NCBI GenBank assembly: GCA_913020685.1
Contig: CAJWAY010000015.1
Span: 1-18,216 of the forward strand
Direction of reading: 5' to 3'
From: an uncultured Flavobacteriaceae bacterium
GTDB lineage: Bacteria; Bacteroidota; Bacteroidia; Flavobacteriales; Flavobacteriaceae
DNA: 18,216 bases
A model generated the notes under the pieces. It was not told the DNA's origin. It saw nothing but the letters and a program-made list of their open reading frames with translations, and did no database searches. Positions within the stretch are counted from its first letter, which is position 1. Each line of letters opens with the position of its first letter. Shown here piece by piece: positions 1 to 7,774 of this stretch. Both the position numbers and the translations under genes were made by a program.

Positions 1-53
1 ACCCGCGACCCTCACCTTGGCAAGGTGATGCTCTACCCCTGAGCTACTTTCGC
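1..53 (-). tRNA. tRNA-Gly (GCC), 3' end cut off by the window edge
   Basis: Read on the minus strand from 53, the sequence gives a 7-nt acceptor half (GCGAAAG), a D arm, and an anticodon stem TCACC/GGTGA closing the 7-nt loop TTGCCAA with anticodon GCC at 21-19. The variable region and the first side of the T stem (GCGGG) follow before the window ends at 1. The T loop, the 3' acceptor strand and any encoded CCA lie outside, so acceptor pairing cannot be checked. GCC reads GGC and GGU glycine codons. The gene has its own promoter just upstream and lies downstream of mutS on the same strand. Its 5' end could be 53 or 54. Confidence 0.93.
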
Positions 54-63
54 GTGTGGTCTG

Positions 64-95
64 CAAAAATAGTAAAATCAAATATTTCTGTTCAA
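64..95 (-). promoter_or_regulatory. Bacteroidota-type promoter for tRNA-Gly
   Basis: On the minus strand TTG (95-93, within TTTTG) is followed after 21 nt by TATTTTTG (71-64), a full match to the TAnnTTTG -7 element of the Bacteroidota primary sigma factor. Transcription would start near 57, only a few bases before the mature tRNA 5' end at 53, as expected for a stable RNA gene. The spacing and position make a chance match unlikely. Confidence 0.7.
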
Positions 96-114
96 AATAA
101 GGTTAAAAAAACTA

Positions 115-2709
115 TTATTTTAATTGCCTTTTAATTTCATTAAGCTTCATCAAGGCATCAATAGGGGTTAAGGTTTCTATGTTTAAATCTTTGATTTCCT
201 CACGCAGGGTTTCCAATAGGGGATCGTCCATATTAAAAAAACTCAATTGCATTTGGTCTTTACCTATTTTAAGACTCTCTGCATTGGTTTCAACAGTATG
301 CGATTTTTCAAGAACCTTAAGCTTTTGGTTTGCTTTTCGTATCACAAACTCAGGCATCCCTGCCATTTTTGCTACATGAATTCCAAAGCTATGGGCACTC
401 CCTCCAGGAATCAATTTCCTCAAGAATAAGACTTTATCTTCCAATTCCTTGACCGACACGTTAAAATTTTTGATCCTTGGAAAGTCATTGGTCATTTCAT
501 TCAACTCGTGATAGTGGGTGGCAAACAAAACTTTAGCCCTGGCTGGGTGTTCATGTAAAAATTCGGCGATCGCCCAGGCAATAGAAATCCCATCATAAGT
601 GCTCGTTCCCCGACCTATTTCATCCAATAACACCAAACTGTTTTCGGTTATGTTATTGAGTATAGAAGCTGTTTCATTCATTTCCACCATAAAGGTTGAT
701 TCCCCCATGGAGATGTTATCACTTGCACCTACACGAGTAAAGATCTTATCCATTATACCTGTTTTGAGGGATGCAGCTGGAACGAAACTGCCCATTTGCG
801 CCATCAAAACCAGTATTGCCGTTTGTCGCAGGATAGCTGACTTACCCGACATATTGGGCCCTGTGATCATGATAATTTGTTGGGTCTGAGGATCTAACAA
901 TAAATCGTTGGCAATAAAAGGACTTCCAGCAGGCAATTGTTGTTCGATCACTGGATGTCGACCCTCTTTAATCTGCAATGTCATACTTTCCGAAAATTCA
1001 GGACGGCTGTAGTTGTTCTTAATGGCCAAAGCTGCAAAGCACCACAATACATCCAAATGAGCCACCAGAGTGGCGTTTACTTTTAAAGGTTTAATATGCC
1101 CTTGAAGTTCAGTTAACAATTCATGGTATAAACGACTTTCAATAGTCGCAATCTTTTCCTCAGCCCCTAATATTTTTGTTTCATATTGCTTTAGTTCCTC
1201 AGTGATATATCGTTCTGCACTGACTAGGGTTTGCTTTCGGATCCAGTCCCCCGGAACCTTGTCCTTGTGGGTGTTTCTTACCTCTATGTAGTAGCCAAAT
1301 ACATTGTTAAAGGCAATTTTCAATGAGGGGATTTGGGTGCGCTCACTTTCCCTTTCCAACATTTTATCCAAATGATTCATACCCGAACTTAAAAGTTCCC
1401 TCAGTTCGTCCAGTTCGCTGTTAACCTTATCGGCAATAACTCCTCCTTTACTAAGCAAAACAGGTGCCTCTGGTTTTAAGGTCGACTCAATAAGGGTAAT
1501 GATGCCTTTAACTTCTGTAAAACCTTTAGCCCGTTCTTGCAAATCCGTATTTGAGTGATCTGATAAATAGGCCTTGATCTGATCAATTTCATTCAGTGAT
1601 TTAGCCAATTGTACCAAGGCACGAGGACTAATCTTCTGCGTGGCTATTTTGGCGACAATCCTTTCTATGTCAACCATTTGATTTAGGTGTTGGGCCATTC
1701 GGTCGTAAGCATCGGGATCTTTTACCAAAGCAGCAACAAAGTCCAAGCGCTCTTCGATAACACACAAGTTCCTTTCAGGAAAAGCCAATCCGTGCTTGAG
1801 CATTCTGCCTCCCATAGCGGTAAGAGTGTGATCCAAAACATCGATCAAGGCCACCCCATTAGGGCTGTTGGATTGAAACAACTCTAAGTTCAGCATAGTA
1901 AAGCGATCCATCCAAACGTATTCCTCTTCAAATATCCTTCTTACAGAATTAATGTGTGGGATTTTATTGTGATGTGATTCCTTAAGGTAATGTAATACGG
2001 CCCCAGCAGCGATTACACCGGCATCGAGATTTTCTATTCCAAAACCTTTCAATCCCAGGGTCTTGAACTGGGCAGTCAATTGCTCCAAAGCATAACTACT
2101 TTCAAAAATCCAATCCTCTAAATAAAAAACATTGAATTGTCCTCCCATCAACTCGGCAAATATTTTTTTGGACGGTTTAGATACCAGCACTTCAGCGGGG
2201 TCAAAATTTTGCAACAACTGTTCGATTTGAATATTATTTCCTTCTGAGACCCAGTAATCGCCTGTAGAGATATCCAAAAAAGAAACCCCTGTTTTGGTTT
2301 TGCCAAAATGTATTGCCGCTAGGAAGTTGTTTTTTTTATGCTCTAAAACCTCGTCATTAAGGGATACACCGGGAGTAACTAACTCCGTAACCCCTCTTTT
2401 GACAATTTTTTTTGTCATTTTTGGATCTTCCAATTGGTCGCAGATCGCCACCCTGCAACCAGCTTTAACTAGTTTGGGCAAATAAGTATTTATAGAATGG
2501 TGGGGGAATCCGGCTAGCTCAGTTTCGCTTGTACTTCCCGCTCCTCTTTTGGTTAAAATTATCCCCAATATCTTGGCGGCCCTTACTGCATCCTGTCCAA
2601 AAGTCTCGTAAAAATCCCCAACTCTAAACAATAACAACGCATCAGGGTACTTTGCCTTTATCTGGTTGTACTGTTTCATTAAAGGGGTTTCCTTAATTGA
2701 CTTGGCCAA
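115..2709 (-). CDS. mutS: DNA mismatch repair ATPase MutS
   Basis: This is MutS1, which recognises base mismatches and small loops in the cytoplasm and recruits MutL for strand-directed repair. The protein has 864 residues, about the usual family length. The mismatch-reading Phe-x-Glu is F33 and E35 in GDFYETF. The connector, lever and clamp regions fill the middle (about 130-560). The ABC-type ATPase follows, with Walker A GPNMSGKS at 617-624, the Walker B/D-loop segment DEIGRGTS at 696-703 and the switch histidine motif THYHEL at 731-736. A C-terminal helical tail follows. The chosen start is TTG at 2709-2707. It gives the MAKxxKxTPLMKQY opening expected for flavobacterial MutS, and an in-frame TAG sits three codons upstream. 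The alternative is ATG at 2679, giving 854 residues. The gene is monocistronic or leads toward the tRNA-Gly gene. A weak -7-like TACATTCG lies at 2735-2728. Confidence 0.98.
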   Translation of the reverse strand: MAKSIKETPLMKQYNQIKAKYPDALLLFRVGDFYETFGQDAVRAAKILGIILTKRGAGSTSETELAGFPHHSINTYLPKLVKAGCRVAICDQLEDPKMTKKIVKRGVTELVTPGVSLNDEVLEHKKNNFLAAIHFGKTKTGVSFLDISTGDYWVSEGNNIQIEQLLQNFDPAEVLVSKPSKKIFAELMGGQFNVFYLEDWIFESSYALEQLTAQFKTLGLKGFGIENLDAGVIAAGAVLHYLKESHHNKIPHINSVRRIFEEEYVWMDRFTMLNLELFQSNSPNGVALIDVLDHTLTAMGGRMLKHGLAFPERNLCVIEERLDFVAALVKDPDAYDRMAQHLNQMVDIERIVAKIATQKISPRALVQLAKSLNEIDQIKAYLSDHSNTDLQERAKGFTEVKGIITLIESTLKPEAPVLLSKGGVIADKVNSELDELRELLSSGMNHLDKMLERESERTQIPSLKIAFNNVFGYYIEVRNTHKDKVPGDWIRKQTLVSAERYITEELKQYETKILGAEEKIATIESRLYHELLTELQGHIKPLKVNATLVAHLDVLWCFAALAIKNNYSRPEFSESMTLQIKEGRHPVIEQQLPAGSPFIANDLLLDPQTQQIIMITGPNMSGKSAILRQTAILVLMAQMGSFVPAASLKTGIMDKIFTRVGASDNISMGESTFMVEMNETASILNNITENSLVLLDEIGRGTSTYDGISIAWAIAEFLHEHPARAKVLFATHYHELNEMTNDFPRIKNFNVSVKELEDKVLFLRKLIPGGSAHSFGIHVAKMAGMPEFVIRKANQKLKVLEKSHTVETNAESLKIGKDQMQLSFFNMDDPLLETLREEIKDLNIETLTPIDALMKLNEIKRQLK

Positions 2710-2820
2710 TGTTCTCTAGGGTTTTTACGAATGTAATTATTAAAAAATTCTTGCAGGAATCGGGTTTTAAAAATTTGTTAACAAGAGCTCTAACGCTGAT
2801 TATTTACTAATTTTATAAAT

Positions 2821-3354
2821 ATGCGAAAATTAAAAAACAGTGAACTCAACCGTATAACGGTAGCGGATTTCAAGGAGGTCCCCAAAACCCCACTTATATT
2901 GATCCTTGACAATGTTAGAAGTCTCAACAATATTGGGTCGATTTTCAGGACAGCCGATGCTTTTTTGATAGAAAAAATATACCTCTGTGGTATTACTGCT
3001 ACTCCGCCCCACAATGACATTCACAAAACTGCTTTGGGTGCAACAGAATCAGTAAACTGGGAATATCACAAGGAAGCATCAGAAGTGGTGAAGAATCTCA
3101 AAGCCAAAAAGATTTTAGTCTATGCCATTGAACAAGCCGAAGGTGCTTTATCGCTTGAAAATTTTAAAATCACCCCAAATGAAAAATACGCTTTTGTGCT
3201 GGGTAATGAAGTCAAAGGCGTGTCTCAGGCCGTCATAAATCTCAGTGACGGCGTCATTGAAATACCGCAAGAGGGCACTAAACACTCATTAAATATTTCT
3301 GTCGCCTCAGGAGTTGTGACATGGGAATTTTATCAAAAATTTAAAACGCTTTGA
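2821..3354 (+). CDS. TrmH/SpoU-family RNA 2'-O-methyltransferase
   Basis: This is a minimal SPOUT methyltransferase of 177 residues that would use S-adenosylmethionine to methylate a ribose 2'-OH in tRNA or rRNA. All three family motifs are visible. Motif 1 is at 31-48 (N31, N37, G39, with the likely catalytic Arg43). Motif 2 is FVLGNEVKGV at 125-134. Motif 3 is at 146-162 (IPQEG, then SLNISVA), which forms the trefoil-knot SAM site. There is almost no N- or C-terminal extension, so target recognition must lie in the catalytic domain or in a partner. It could be a TrmH-like (Gm18) or TrmL-like enzyme, and the sequence alone does not settle the target. It is divergent from mutS (111 nt apart). 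Its 3' end overlaps the convergent HPPK-dNK gene by 14 nt. No Shine-Dalgarno sequence precedes the ATG, which is normal for this phylum. Confidence 0.92.
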   Translation: MRKLKNSELNRITVADFKEVPKTPLILILDNVRSLNNIGSIFRTADAFLIEKIYLCGITATPPHNDIHKTALGATESVNWEYHKEASEVVKNLKAKKILVYAIEQAEGALSLENFKITPNEKYAFVLGNEVKGVSQAVINLSDGVIEIPQEGTKHSLNISVASGVVTWEFYQKFKTL

Positions 3355-4450
3355 TGCGCTGAAGTATAATTTGATATGCCCTTTCGTCATTTAAAAAGTC
3401 CAAATTGGTCAAATCAATACTATTATAGGTAAATGATAATCCCTTATTTTCAAAATTTTGATAGCCCCTCTCAATTTTTTCCAAATAATCACTGGTAATT
3501 TTTTGTTCATAAGAACGCCCCCTATTTATGATCTGTTCCATTAATTTTTGGATGGGTTTCTTGAGAAAGATTACCTTTTGAGAAAAAACCAATTCCCTTG
3601 CCAAGCGTTCAAAGTTATTCTTGAAATCGATGAAATTTAAAGGGGAAAGATTGATTTTTGCAAAAACCAGGGATTTGAACAAGGAGTGATCTGCAACAGC
3701 AAATTTGGGGGCTGCCGATCCCTCTAAAAAATTTTTAAATTGACGAAACCGATCCTCCAAAAAATAGTTTTCGAGGGATAAAGCAAAACGATCAGGTTTA
3801 GCGTAAAAATTTTCTAGGTATGGATTCTGACTAAAATTCTCCAATAGGCTTCGAGCTTGAAAATCGTCAGAAATTTTTTTAGCAAGTGAGGTTTTTCCCA
3901 CACCAATATTACCCTCAAAAACTAGGAATTGATCCTTTGAAAAAATATCTAATGACCATTGGGATAAAGGAAGCTTAGAGGGGTTAGAATTATCCCTACA
4001 GATATCTGATAAACTGGACATGTCCTTTTCCAGTTGTGGGTGAACTAAATCGGGCGCGATTTCACACATTGGATGCAAAATAAAGTTTCGTGAATCCAAG
4101 CGGGGATGTGGTAATATTAAGTGCTCGTTATTAATTATTTGATCCTCAAAAAAAAGCAAATCTAGGTCTATTTCTCGCGAATTATAGCCAGGATTAATGG
4201 ATCTTATCCTTCCCATTTGTCGTTCTATCTCCAGTAGCTTCTCTAGTAGCTCTAAAGCTGAAAAATCAGTTTGAATTTCTACACAAGCATTAAAAAAATC
4301 AGGGCCTTCAAAACCCCATGCTGAGGATTCATATATGGATGACAAATTAGTCAGAACACCAATCTGTTTTTGGATTTGAACCAACGCCTCTTGCAAATTG
4401 TAAAACCTATTGCCTTTGTTGGATCCGATCGAAATATATGCCTTTTCCAT
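3341..4450 (-). CDS. folK: HPPK-deoxynucleoside kinase fusion (folate biosynthesis plus nucleoside salvage)
   Basis: A 369-residue two-domain protein. Residues 1 to about 135 are 6-hydroxymethyl-7,8-dihydropterin pyrophosphokinase (HPPK), which transfers pyrophosphate from ATP onto the pterin in folate synthesis. It opens with AYISIGSNKGNR and has the signature SREIDLDLLF at 91-100 with the metal-binding D95 and D97. Residues about 172-369 are a deoxynucleoside kinase domain with the P-loop GNIGVGKT at 180-187 and a lid segment RGRSYEQK at 310-317. The usual E/DRS motif appears as DHS (254-256). The fusion occurs in other Bacteroidota. The start at 4450 is the first Met directly before the HPPK fold. 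The frame stays open to 4687, but that extension would run antisense into sppA and adds no homology. It diverges from sppA (67 nt) and overlaps the methyltransferase gene tail-to-tail. The nucleoside substrate cannot be read from the sequence. Confidence 0.95.
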   Translation of the reverse strand: MEKAYISIGSNKGNRFYNLQEALVQIQKQIGVLTNLSSIYESSAWGFEGPDFFNACVEIQTDFSALELLEKLLEIERQMGRIRSINPGYNSREIDLDLLFFEDQIINNEHLILPHPRLDSRNFILHPMCEIAPDLVHPQLEKDMSSLSDICRDNSNPSKLPLSQWSLDIFSKDQFLVFEGNIGVGKTSLAKKISDDFQARSLLENFSQNPYLENFYAKPDRFALSLENYFLEDRFRQFKNFLEGSAAPKFAVADHSLFKSLVFAKINLSPLNFIDFKNNFERLARELVFSQKVIFLKKPIQKLMEQIINRGRSYEQKITSDYLEKIERGYQNFENKGLSFTYNSIDLTNLDFLNDERAYQIILQRIKAF

Positions 4451-4493
4451 TTGAATACTTGCAATAAATTTCGTAAAACAAATCCACAAAACG

Positions 4494-4501
4494 TATATTT
4501 G
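4494..4501 (+). promoter_or_regulatory. Candidate -7 element of the sppA operon promoter
   Basis: TATATTTG is a full match to the TAnnTTTG -7 consensus, 16 nt before the sppA ATG, which implies a leader of about 10 nt. No clean TTG stands 19-21 nt upstream. The nearest candidate is TTTCG at 4469-4473, so the -33 element is weak. The region also faces the start of the HPPK-dNK gene, whose best minus-strand match is TGGATTTG (7 of 8), about 28 nt before its ATG. Confidence 0.5.
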
Positions 4502-4517
4502 AAATAAATTAGAATAA

Positions 4518-6272
4518 ATGAATTTCTTTAAAAGTTTTTTAGCCTCTATATTGGGAACCTTTATTGCTCTGGGATTGGTTGCGATTTTCTTTTTTATGGG
4601 CATAGCAGCTCTTGCAACTTCTCTCAATTTTGAACAATCAGGTACAACATGGATCAGTGAAAATAGTGTCTTGGATTTAGATCTCAATACAGAGGTTAGG
4701 GACAGGAGTCTAGGTTACAATCCACTTGAAGATTTATCAGATTTTGATTCTGGTATTATCGGAATGGACAAGATCATTGGCAGTATAAAAAAGGCCAAAA
4801 ATGACGAAAAGATTAAAGGAATTAAATTGAAAAGTGGCTCTATTGGCTCAGGTTGGGCGCAAGCAAGAGAAATCAGAAATACACTAGAAGATTTTAAAAC
4901 TTCAGGAAAATTCATCTACAGCTACTCCGATAACATGTCGCAGAAAGGCTATTATGTTAGTTCTGTAGCCGACAGTATATTCATGAACCCTATTGGAATG
5001 ATGCAACTCAAAGGGTTATCTTCAGAGGTCCTATATTACGAGGATTTCCAAAATCAATACGGTGTTAAAATGGAGGTTATTCGTCATGGAAAATACAAAA
5101 GTGCTGTTGAACCATATTTACAGGATCACATGAGCGATGAAAATCGGATACAAATCCAAAGCTTATTGGATGCTGTTTGGGAAACGTTTAGGAATGAAGT
5201 CTCTCAAAGCCGAGGAATAACTTCCGCCTCAATGGATAAATTGGCCAACGAGTTGGTAGTAAATGATGCTGAAGAGGCTTTGGCTAATGGCATAATCGAT
5301 GGTTTAGTTTATGAAGATGATTTCGAAAATAAAATCAAAGAAGCCCTTAAAATTGATTCTAATGAAGGTTTGAATGAAGTATATTTTGGAGATATCAATA
5401 TTAAGTTTCAAGAGTATGATAAAGAAATTGATGACCGTATTGCTATTGTTTATGCACAAGGCCCAATATTTAATACTGAAGGATCTGCGGAAATAATTGG
5501 AAAGGATGCATTTAGTAAAGCATTTGATGAAATATTGGAAAGCAAAAAAATCAAAGCAGCTGTATTAAGGGTAGACTCCCCAGGAGGAGATGCTTTGACA
5601 TCAGAGATAATACTCAATGCCTCTAGAGCCTTTAAGGGGAAAAAACCACTGGTTGTTTCAATGGGTAATGTAGCTGCATCAGGGGGGTATTATATTTCTA
5701 GTTTGGCTGATAGAATTTTTGCAGAACCCATGACCATCACAGGATCCATTGGCGTATTGGCTGCCTTTCCAAACATTAGTGGCATGACGGACAAAATTGG
5801 GATCAACGCTGAACATGTCACTACTCACAAAAATGCTATGGGCTACAGTGTTTTTGAATCCATAAGCAAGGGATTCAAAAAAAGTACTACATCCTCTATT
5901 GAAAAAATATATTATACATTCAAATCCAGAGTGGCAGAGGGAAGATCACTCAGTATGGACACTGTCGAAGAGATCGCACAGGGAAGGGTTTGGTCAGGTA
6001 AAGACGCAGTTATAAATGGATTGGTTGACACTCTAGGTGGATTACAAGAAGCGATTAAATCAGCTGCAAAATTGGCAGAATTAGAAAAATATAATTTGGT
6101 TGATTATCCAAAATACGAAGAAGATTTTGAGAGCATGATATTGGGTGCCTTTTCACAAGCCCAATCAAAATTGTTTCAACATCCGCTGGAAAAATATACC
6201 TCAGAATTTATCGAACTAAGTCTAATGGAAGGAATTCAAACACGAATTCCTTATTCGATAAAAATTGAATAA
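4518..6272 (+). CDS. sppA: Signal peptide peptidase SppA, 67K type
   Basis: This is a membrane-bound serine protease of 584 residues that degrades signal peptides left in the membrane after protein export. One N-terminal transmembrane anchor (about residues 8-33) is followed by two tandem SppA/ClpP-like domains, as in the long E. coli-type enzyme. The Lys/Ser dyad is split between the repeats: K194 in GKYKSAVEP of the N-terminal half, and S388 in AASGGYY of the C-terminal half. RVDSPGGD at 351-358 is the conserved strand-turn of the second fold. It is the first gene of a tight operon. Its stop codon at 6270-6272 directly abuts the ATG of the queuosine-precursor transporter, so the two are probably translationally coupled. 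The length is slightly below the E. coli protein (about 618 residues). Confidence 0.96.
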   Translation: MNFFKSFLASILGTFIALGLVAIFFFMGIAALATSLNFEQSGTTWISENSVLDLDLNTEVRDRSLGYNPLEDLSDFDSGIIGMDKIIGSIKKAKNDEKIKGIKLKSGSIGSGWAQAREIRNTLEDFKTSGKFIYSYSDNMSQKGYYVSSVADSIFMNPIGMMQLKGLSSEVLYYEDFQNQYGVKMEVIRHGKYKSAVEPYLQDHMSDENRIQIQSLLDAVWETFRNEVSQSRGITSASMDKLANELVVNDAEEALANGIIDGLVYEDDFENKIKEALKIDSNEGLNEVYFGDINIKFQEYDKEIDDRIAIVYAQGPIFNTEGSAEIIGKDAFSKAFDEILESKKIKAAVLRVDSPGGDALTSEIILNASRAFKGKKPLVVSMGNVAASGGYYISSLADRIFAEPMTITGSIGVLAAFPNISGMTDKIGINAEHVTTHKNAMGYSVFESISKGFKKSTTSSIEKIYYTFKSRVAEGRSLSMDTVEEIAQGRVWSGKDAVINGLVDTLGGLQEAIKSAAKLAELEKYNLVDYPKYEEDFESMILGAFSQAQSKLFQHPLEKYTSEFIELSLMEGIQTRIPYSIKIE

Positions 6273-6974
6273 ATGAATCCAAAAAAGCGGAAGTTGGCAG
6301 CCAAGATTTACTTATATCTTGCTGCCTTATTCATTACATCACTTGTGGTGTCTAATCTTATTTTTCAAAAATTTTTTTATTGGTATCCCTTTGATGGGGA
6401 AATTTTTGGCAGTCGTTTATTCGAGTTATCAGTTGGTATTTTACCCTATCCAATTACCTTTTTGATTACTGATTTGATTTCAGAAATCTATGGTAAAATA
6501 GCTGCAAACCGTGTAGTTACCGCTGGTATTTTTGCTTCTTTTTTTTCTATTGGAATACTTCTAATTGCCGATTATGTTCCCGCCATCGAAAGTTCCCCCG
6601 TTGACAATGCTACCTTTACCCAAGTGTTTTCACTTTCTCCTCTTGCTGTTTTAGCTTCCATGATTGCCTATCTGCTGGCGCAATTTGTTGACATAAGGAT
6701 ATATCATTTTTGGAAAAAACTGACTAACGGTAAAATGCTATGGTTAAGGAATAACTTTTCGACTTTTACCTCACAGTTTTTGGACACTTTTTCTGTTGTG
6801 TTACTACTTTCTGTTTTTGGAATTTTACCATGGGATTTGTTTTTTGGCCTTGTACTGTCTGGATTTATTTTTAAAGTTGTTGTTGCCTTATTGGATACTC
6901 CATTACTGTATTTGTTAGTTTGGATATTCAAGAAAAAATTCGATTTAAAATGGGGTGAGGAAATCAAATTATAG
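6273..6974 (+). CDS. Queuosine precursor transporter, YhhQ/VUT family
   Basis: An integral inner-membrane protein of 233 residues with about six hydrophobic segments, belonging to the YhhQ (DUF165, vitamin-uptake-transporter-like) family. E. coli YhhQ imports the queuosine precursors preQ0 and preQ1 for tRNA wobble-base modification. The family signatures are clear: PYPITFLITDLISEIYGK at 58-75, and the LRNN...SQFLDT segment at 158-172. The gene starts directly after the sppA stop codon and ends 1 nt before rluF, so all three should share one transcript. Family membership is seen directly. The substrate is taken from E. coli YhhQ and has not been shown for this protein. Confidence 0.93.
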   Translation: MNPKKRKLAAKIYLYLAALFITSLVVSNLIFQKFFYWYPFDGEIFGSRLFELSVGILPYPITFLITDLISEIYGKIAANRVVTAGIFASFFSIGILLIADYVPAIESSPVDNATFTQVFSLSPLAVLASMIAYLLAQFVDIRIYHFWKKLTNGKMLWLRNNFSTFTSQFLDTFSVVLLLSVFGILPWDLFFGLVLSGFIFKVVVALLDTPLLYLLVWIFKKKFDLKWGEEIKL

Positions 6975-6975
6975 G

Positions 6976-7707
6976 ATGGAAAATATCTCACTAACCCGCC
7001 TTAATAAATTCATGAGCGAAATTGGGTATTGCTCCCGCAGAGAAGCTGATCGATTAATTGCTTCTGGAAAAGTCTTGGTTAATGGGAAAAAAGCAGAAAT
7101 GGGGATCAAAGTAAGTCCCGATGAAAAAATTACTGTTGATGGTGAGTTGTTAAACCAATCCAAAAGCAAGAATATCTATCTTGCATTTAATAAACCCAGA
7201 GGGATTGTTTGTACTTCTGATAGCCGAGTGGAAAAAGACAATATTATTGATTTTATCAATTATCCAAAAAGGATTTTTCCAATTGGTAGACTAGACAAAC
7301 CAAGTGAAGGGTTGATTTTTTTGACTAACGACGGTGATATTGTCAATAAGATACTTCGCGCTCGAAACAATCACGAAAAAGAATATATTGTAACTGTCAA
7401 CAAACCTATCACTTCTGATTTTATATACAAGATGAGTAATGGAATTCCCATTTTGAATACCGTTACTAAAAAATGTTTTGTCAAACAAACCCATAAAAAT
7501 CAATTTAGGATCATCTTAACCCAAGGCTTAAACCGACAAATTCGACGGATGTGTGAATATTTGAATTACAGAGTAAATGCACTTAAAAGAGTGCGAATCA
7601 TGAATGTAAAACTAGATTTAAAATTAGGGAAATGGCGGCACCTCAGGCCTGAGGAGCTAAAAAAACTTAATCAACTTTTGAGTGATTCATTAAAGACTGT
7701 AAATTAA
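6976..7707 (+). CDS. rluF: 23S rRNA pseudouridine-2604 synthase RluF
   Basis: This enzyme isomerises U2604 of 23S rRNA to pseudouridine (E. coli numbering). E. coli RluF also acts on tRNA-Tyr U35. The 243-residue protein has an N-terminal S4 RNA-binding domain (about 7-55, with CSRREADRLI) and a RsuA-type catalytic domain with FPIGRLDKPSEGL. The catalytic aspartate is D107, the same number as in E. coli RluF. NRQIRRMCEY and RVRIMNV mark the C-terminal part. It lacks the long basic tail of E. coli RluF. I prefer the ATG at 6976, one base after the transporter stop, over an in-frame GTG at 6955 that overlaps the upstream gene. It is the last gene of the sppA operon. A stem-loop follows at 7735-7758. 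Confidence 0.95.
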   Translation: MENISLTRLNKFMSEIGYCSRREADRLIASGKVLVNGKKAEMGIKVSPDEKITVDGELLNQSKSKNIYLAFNKPRGIVCTSDSRVEKDNIIDFINYPKRIFPIGRLDKPSEGLIFLTNDGDIVNKILRARNNHEKEYIVTVNKPITSDFIYKMSNGIPILNTVTKKCFVKQTHKNQFRIILTQGLNRQIRRMCEYLNYRVNALKRVRIMNVKLDLKLGKWRHLRPEELKKLNQLLSDSLKTVN

Positions 7708-7734
7708 TTTTTGTAAATAATTTAGATAGGTTTC

Positions 7735-7758
7735 AATGTGAGATTTCAATCACATTTT
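7735..7758 (+). terminator. Possible weak terminator after rluF
   Basis: AATGTGA (7735-7741) and TCACATT (7750-7756) form a perfect 7-bp inverted repeat around an 8-nt loop. On the plus strand a short T tract (7755-7758) follows. The stem is AT-rich and the U tract is brief, so termination strength is uncertain. It lies in the 67-nt convergent gap between rluF and the DUF2797 gene and could serve either strand. Confidence 0.4.
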
Positions 7759-7774
7759 AAACTTTATGAGTAAA

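Noticed and set aside
2710..2820. Promoters for mutS and the methyltransferase gene in the 111-nt divergent gap
   Set aside because: Only imperfect matches were seen (TACATTCG at 2735-2728 on the minus strand, AAAATTTG-like on the plus strand) without well-placed TTG, so no feature is called.
4451..4687. N-terminal extension of the HPPK-dNK frame up to 4687
   Set aside because: It would run antisense into the first 170 nt of sppA and shows no relation to HPPK proteins, which begin at the Met at 4450 (EKAYISIGSN).
6955..6975. GTG start for rluF at 6955
   Set aside because: It overlaps the transporter gene by 20 nt and adds residues with no match to RluF. The ATG at 6976 is one base after the preceding stop.
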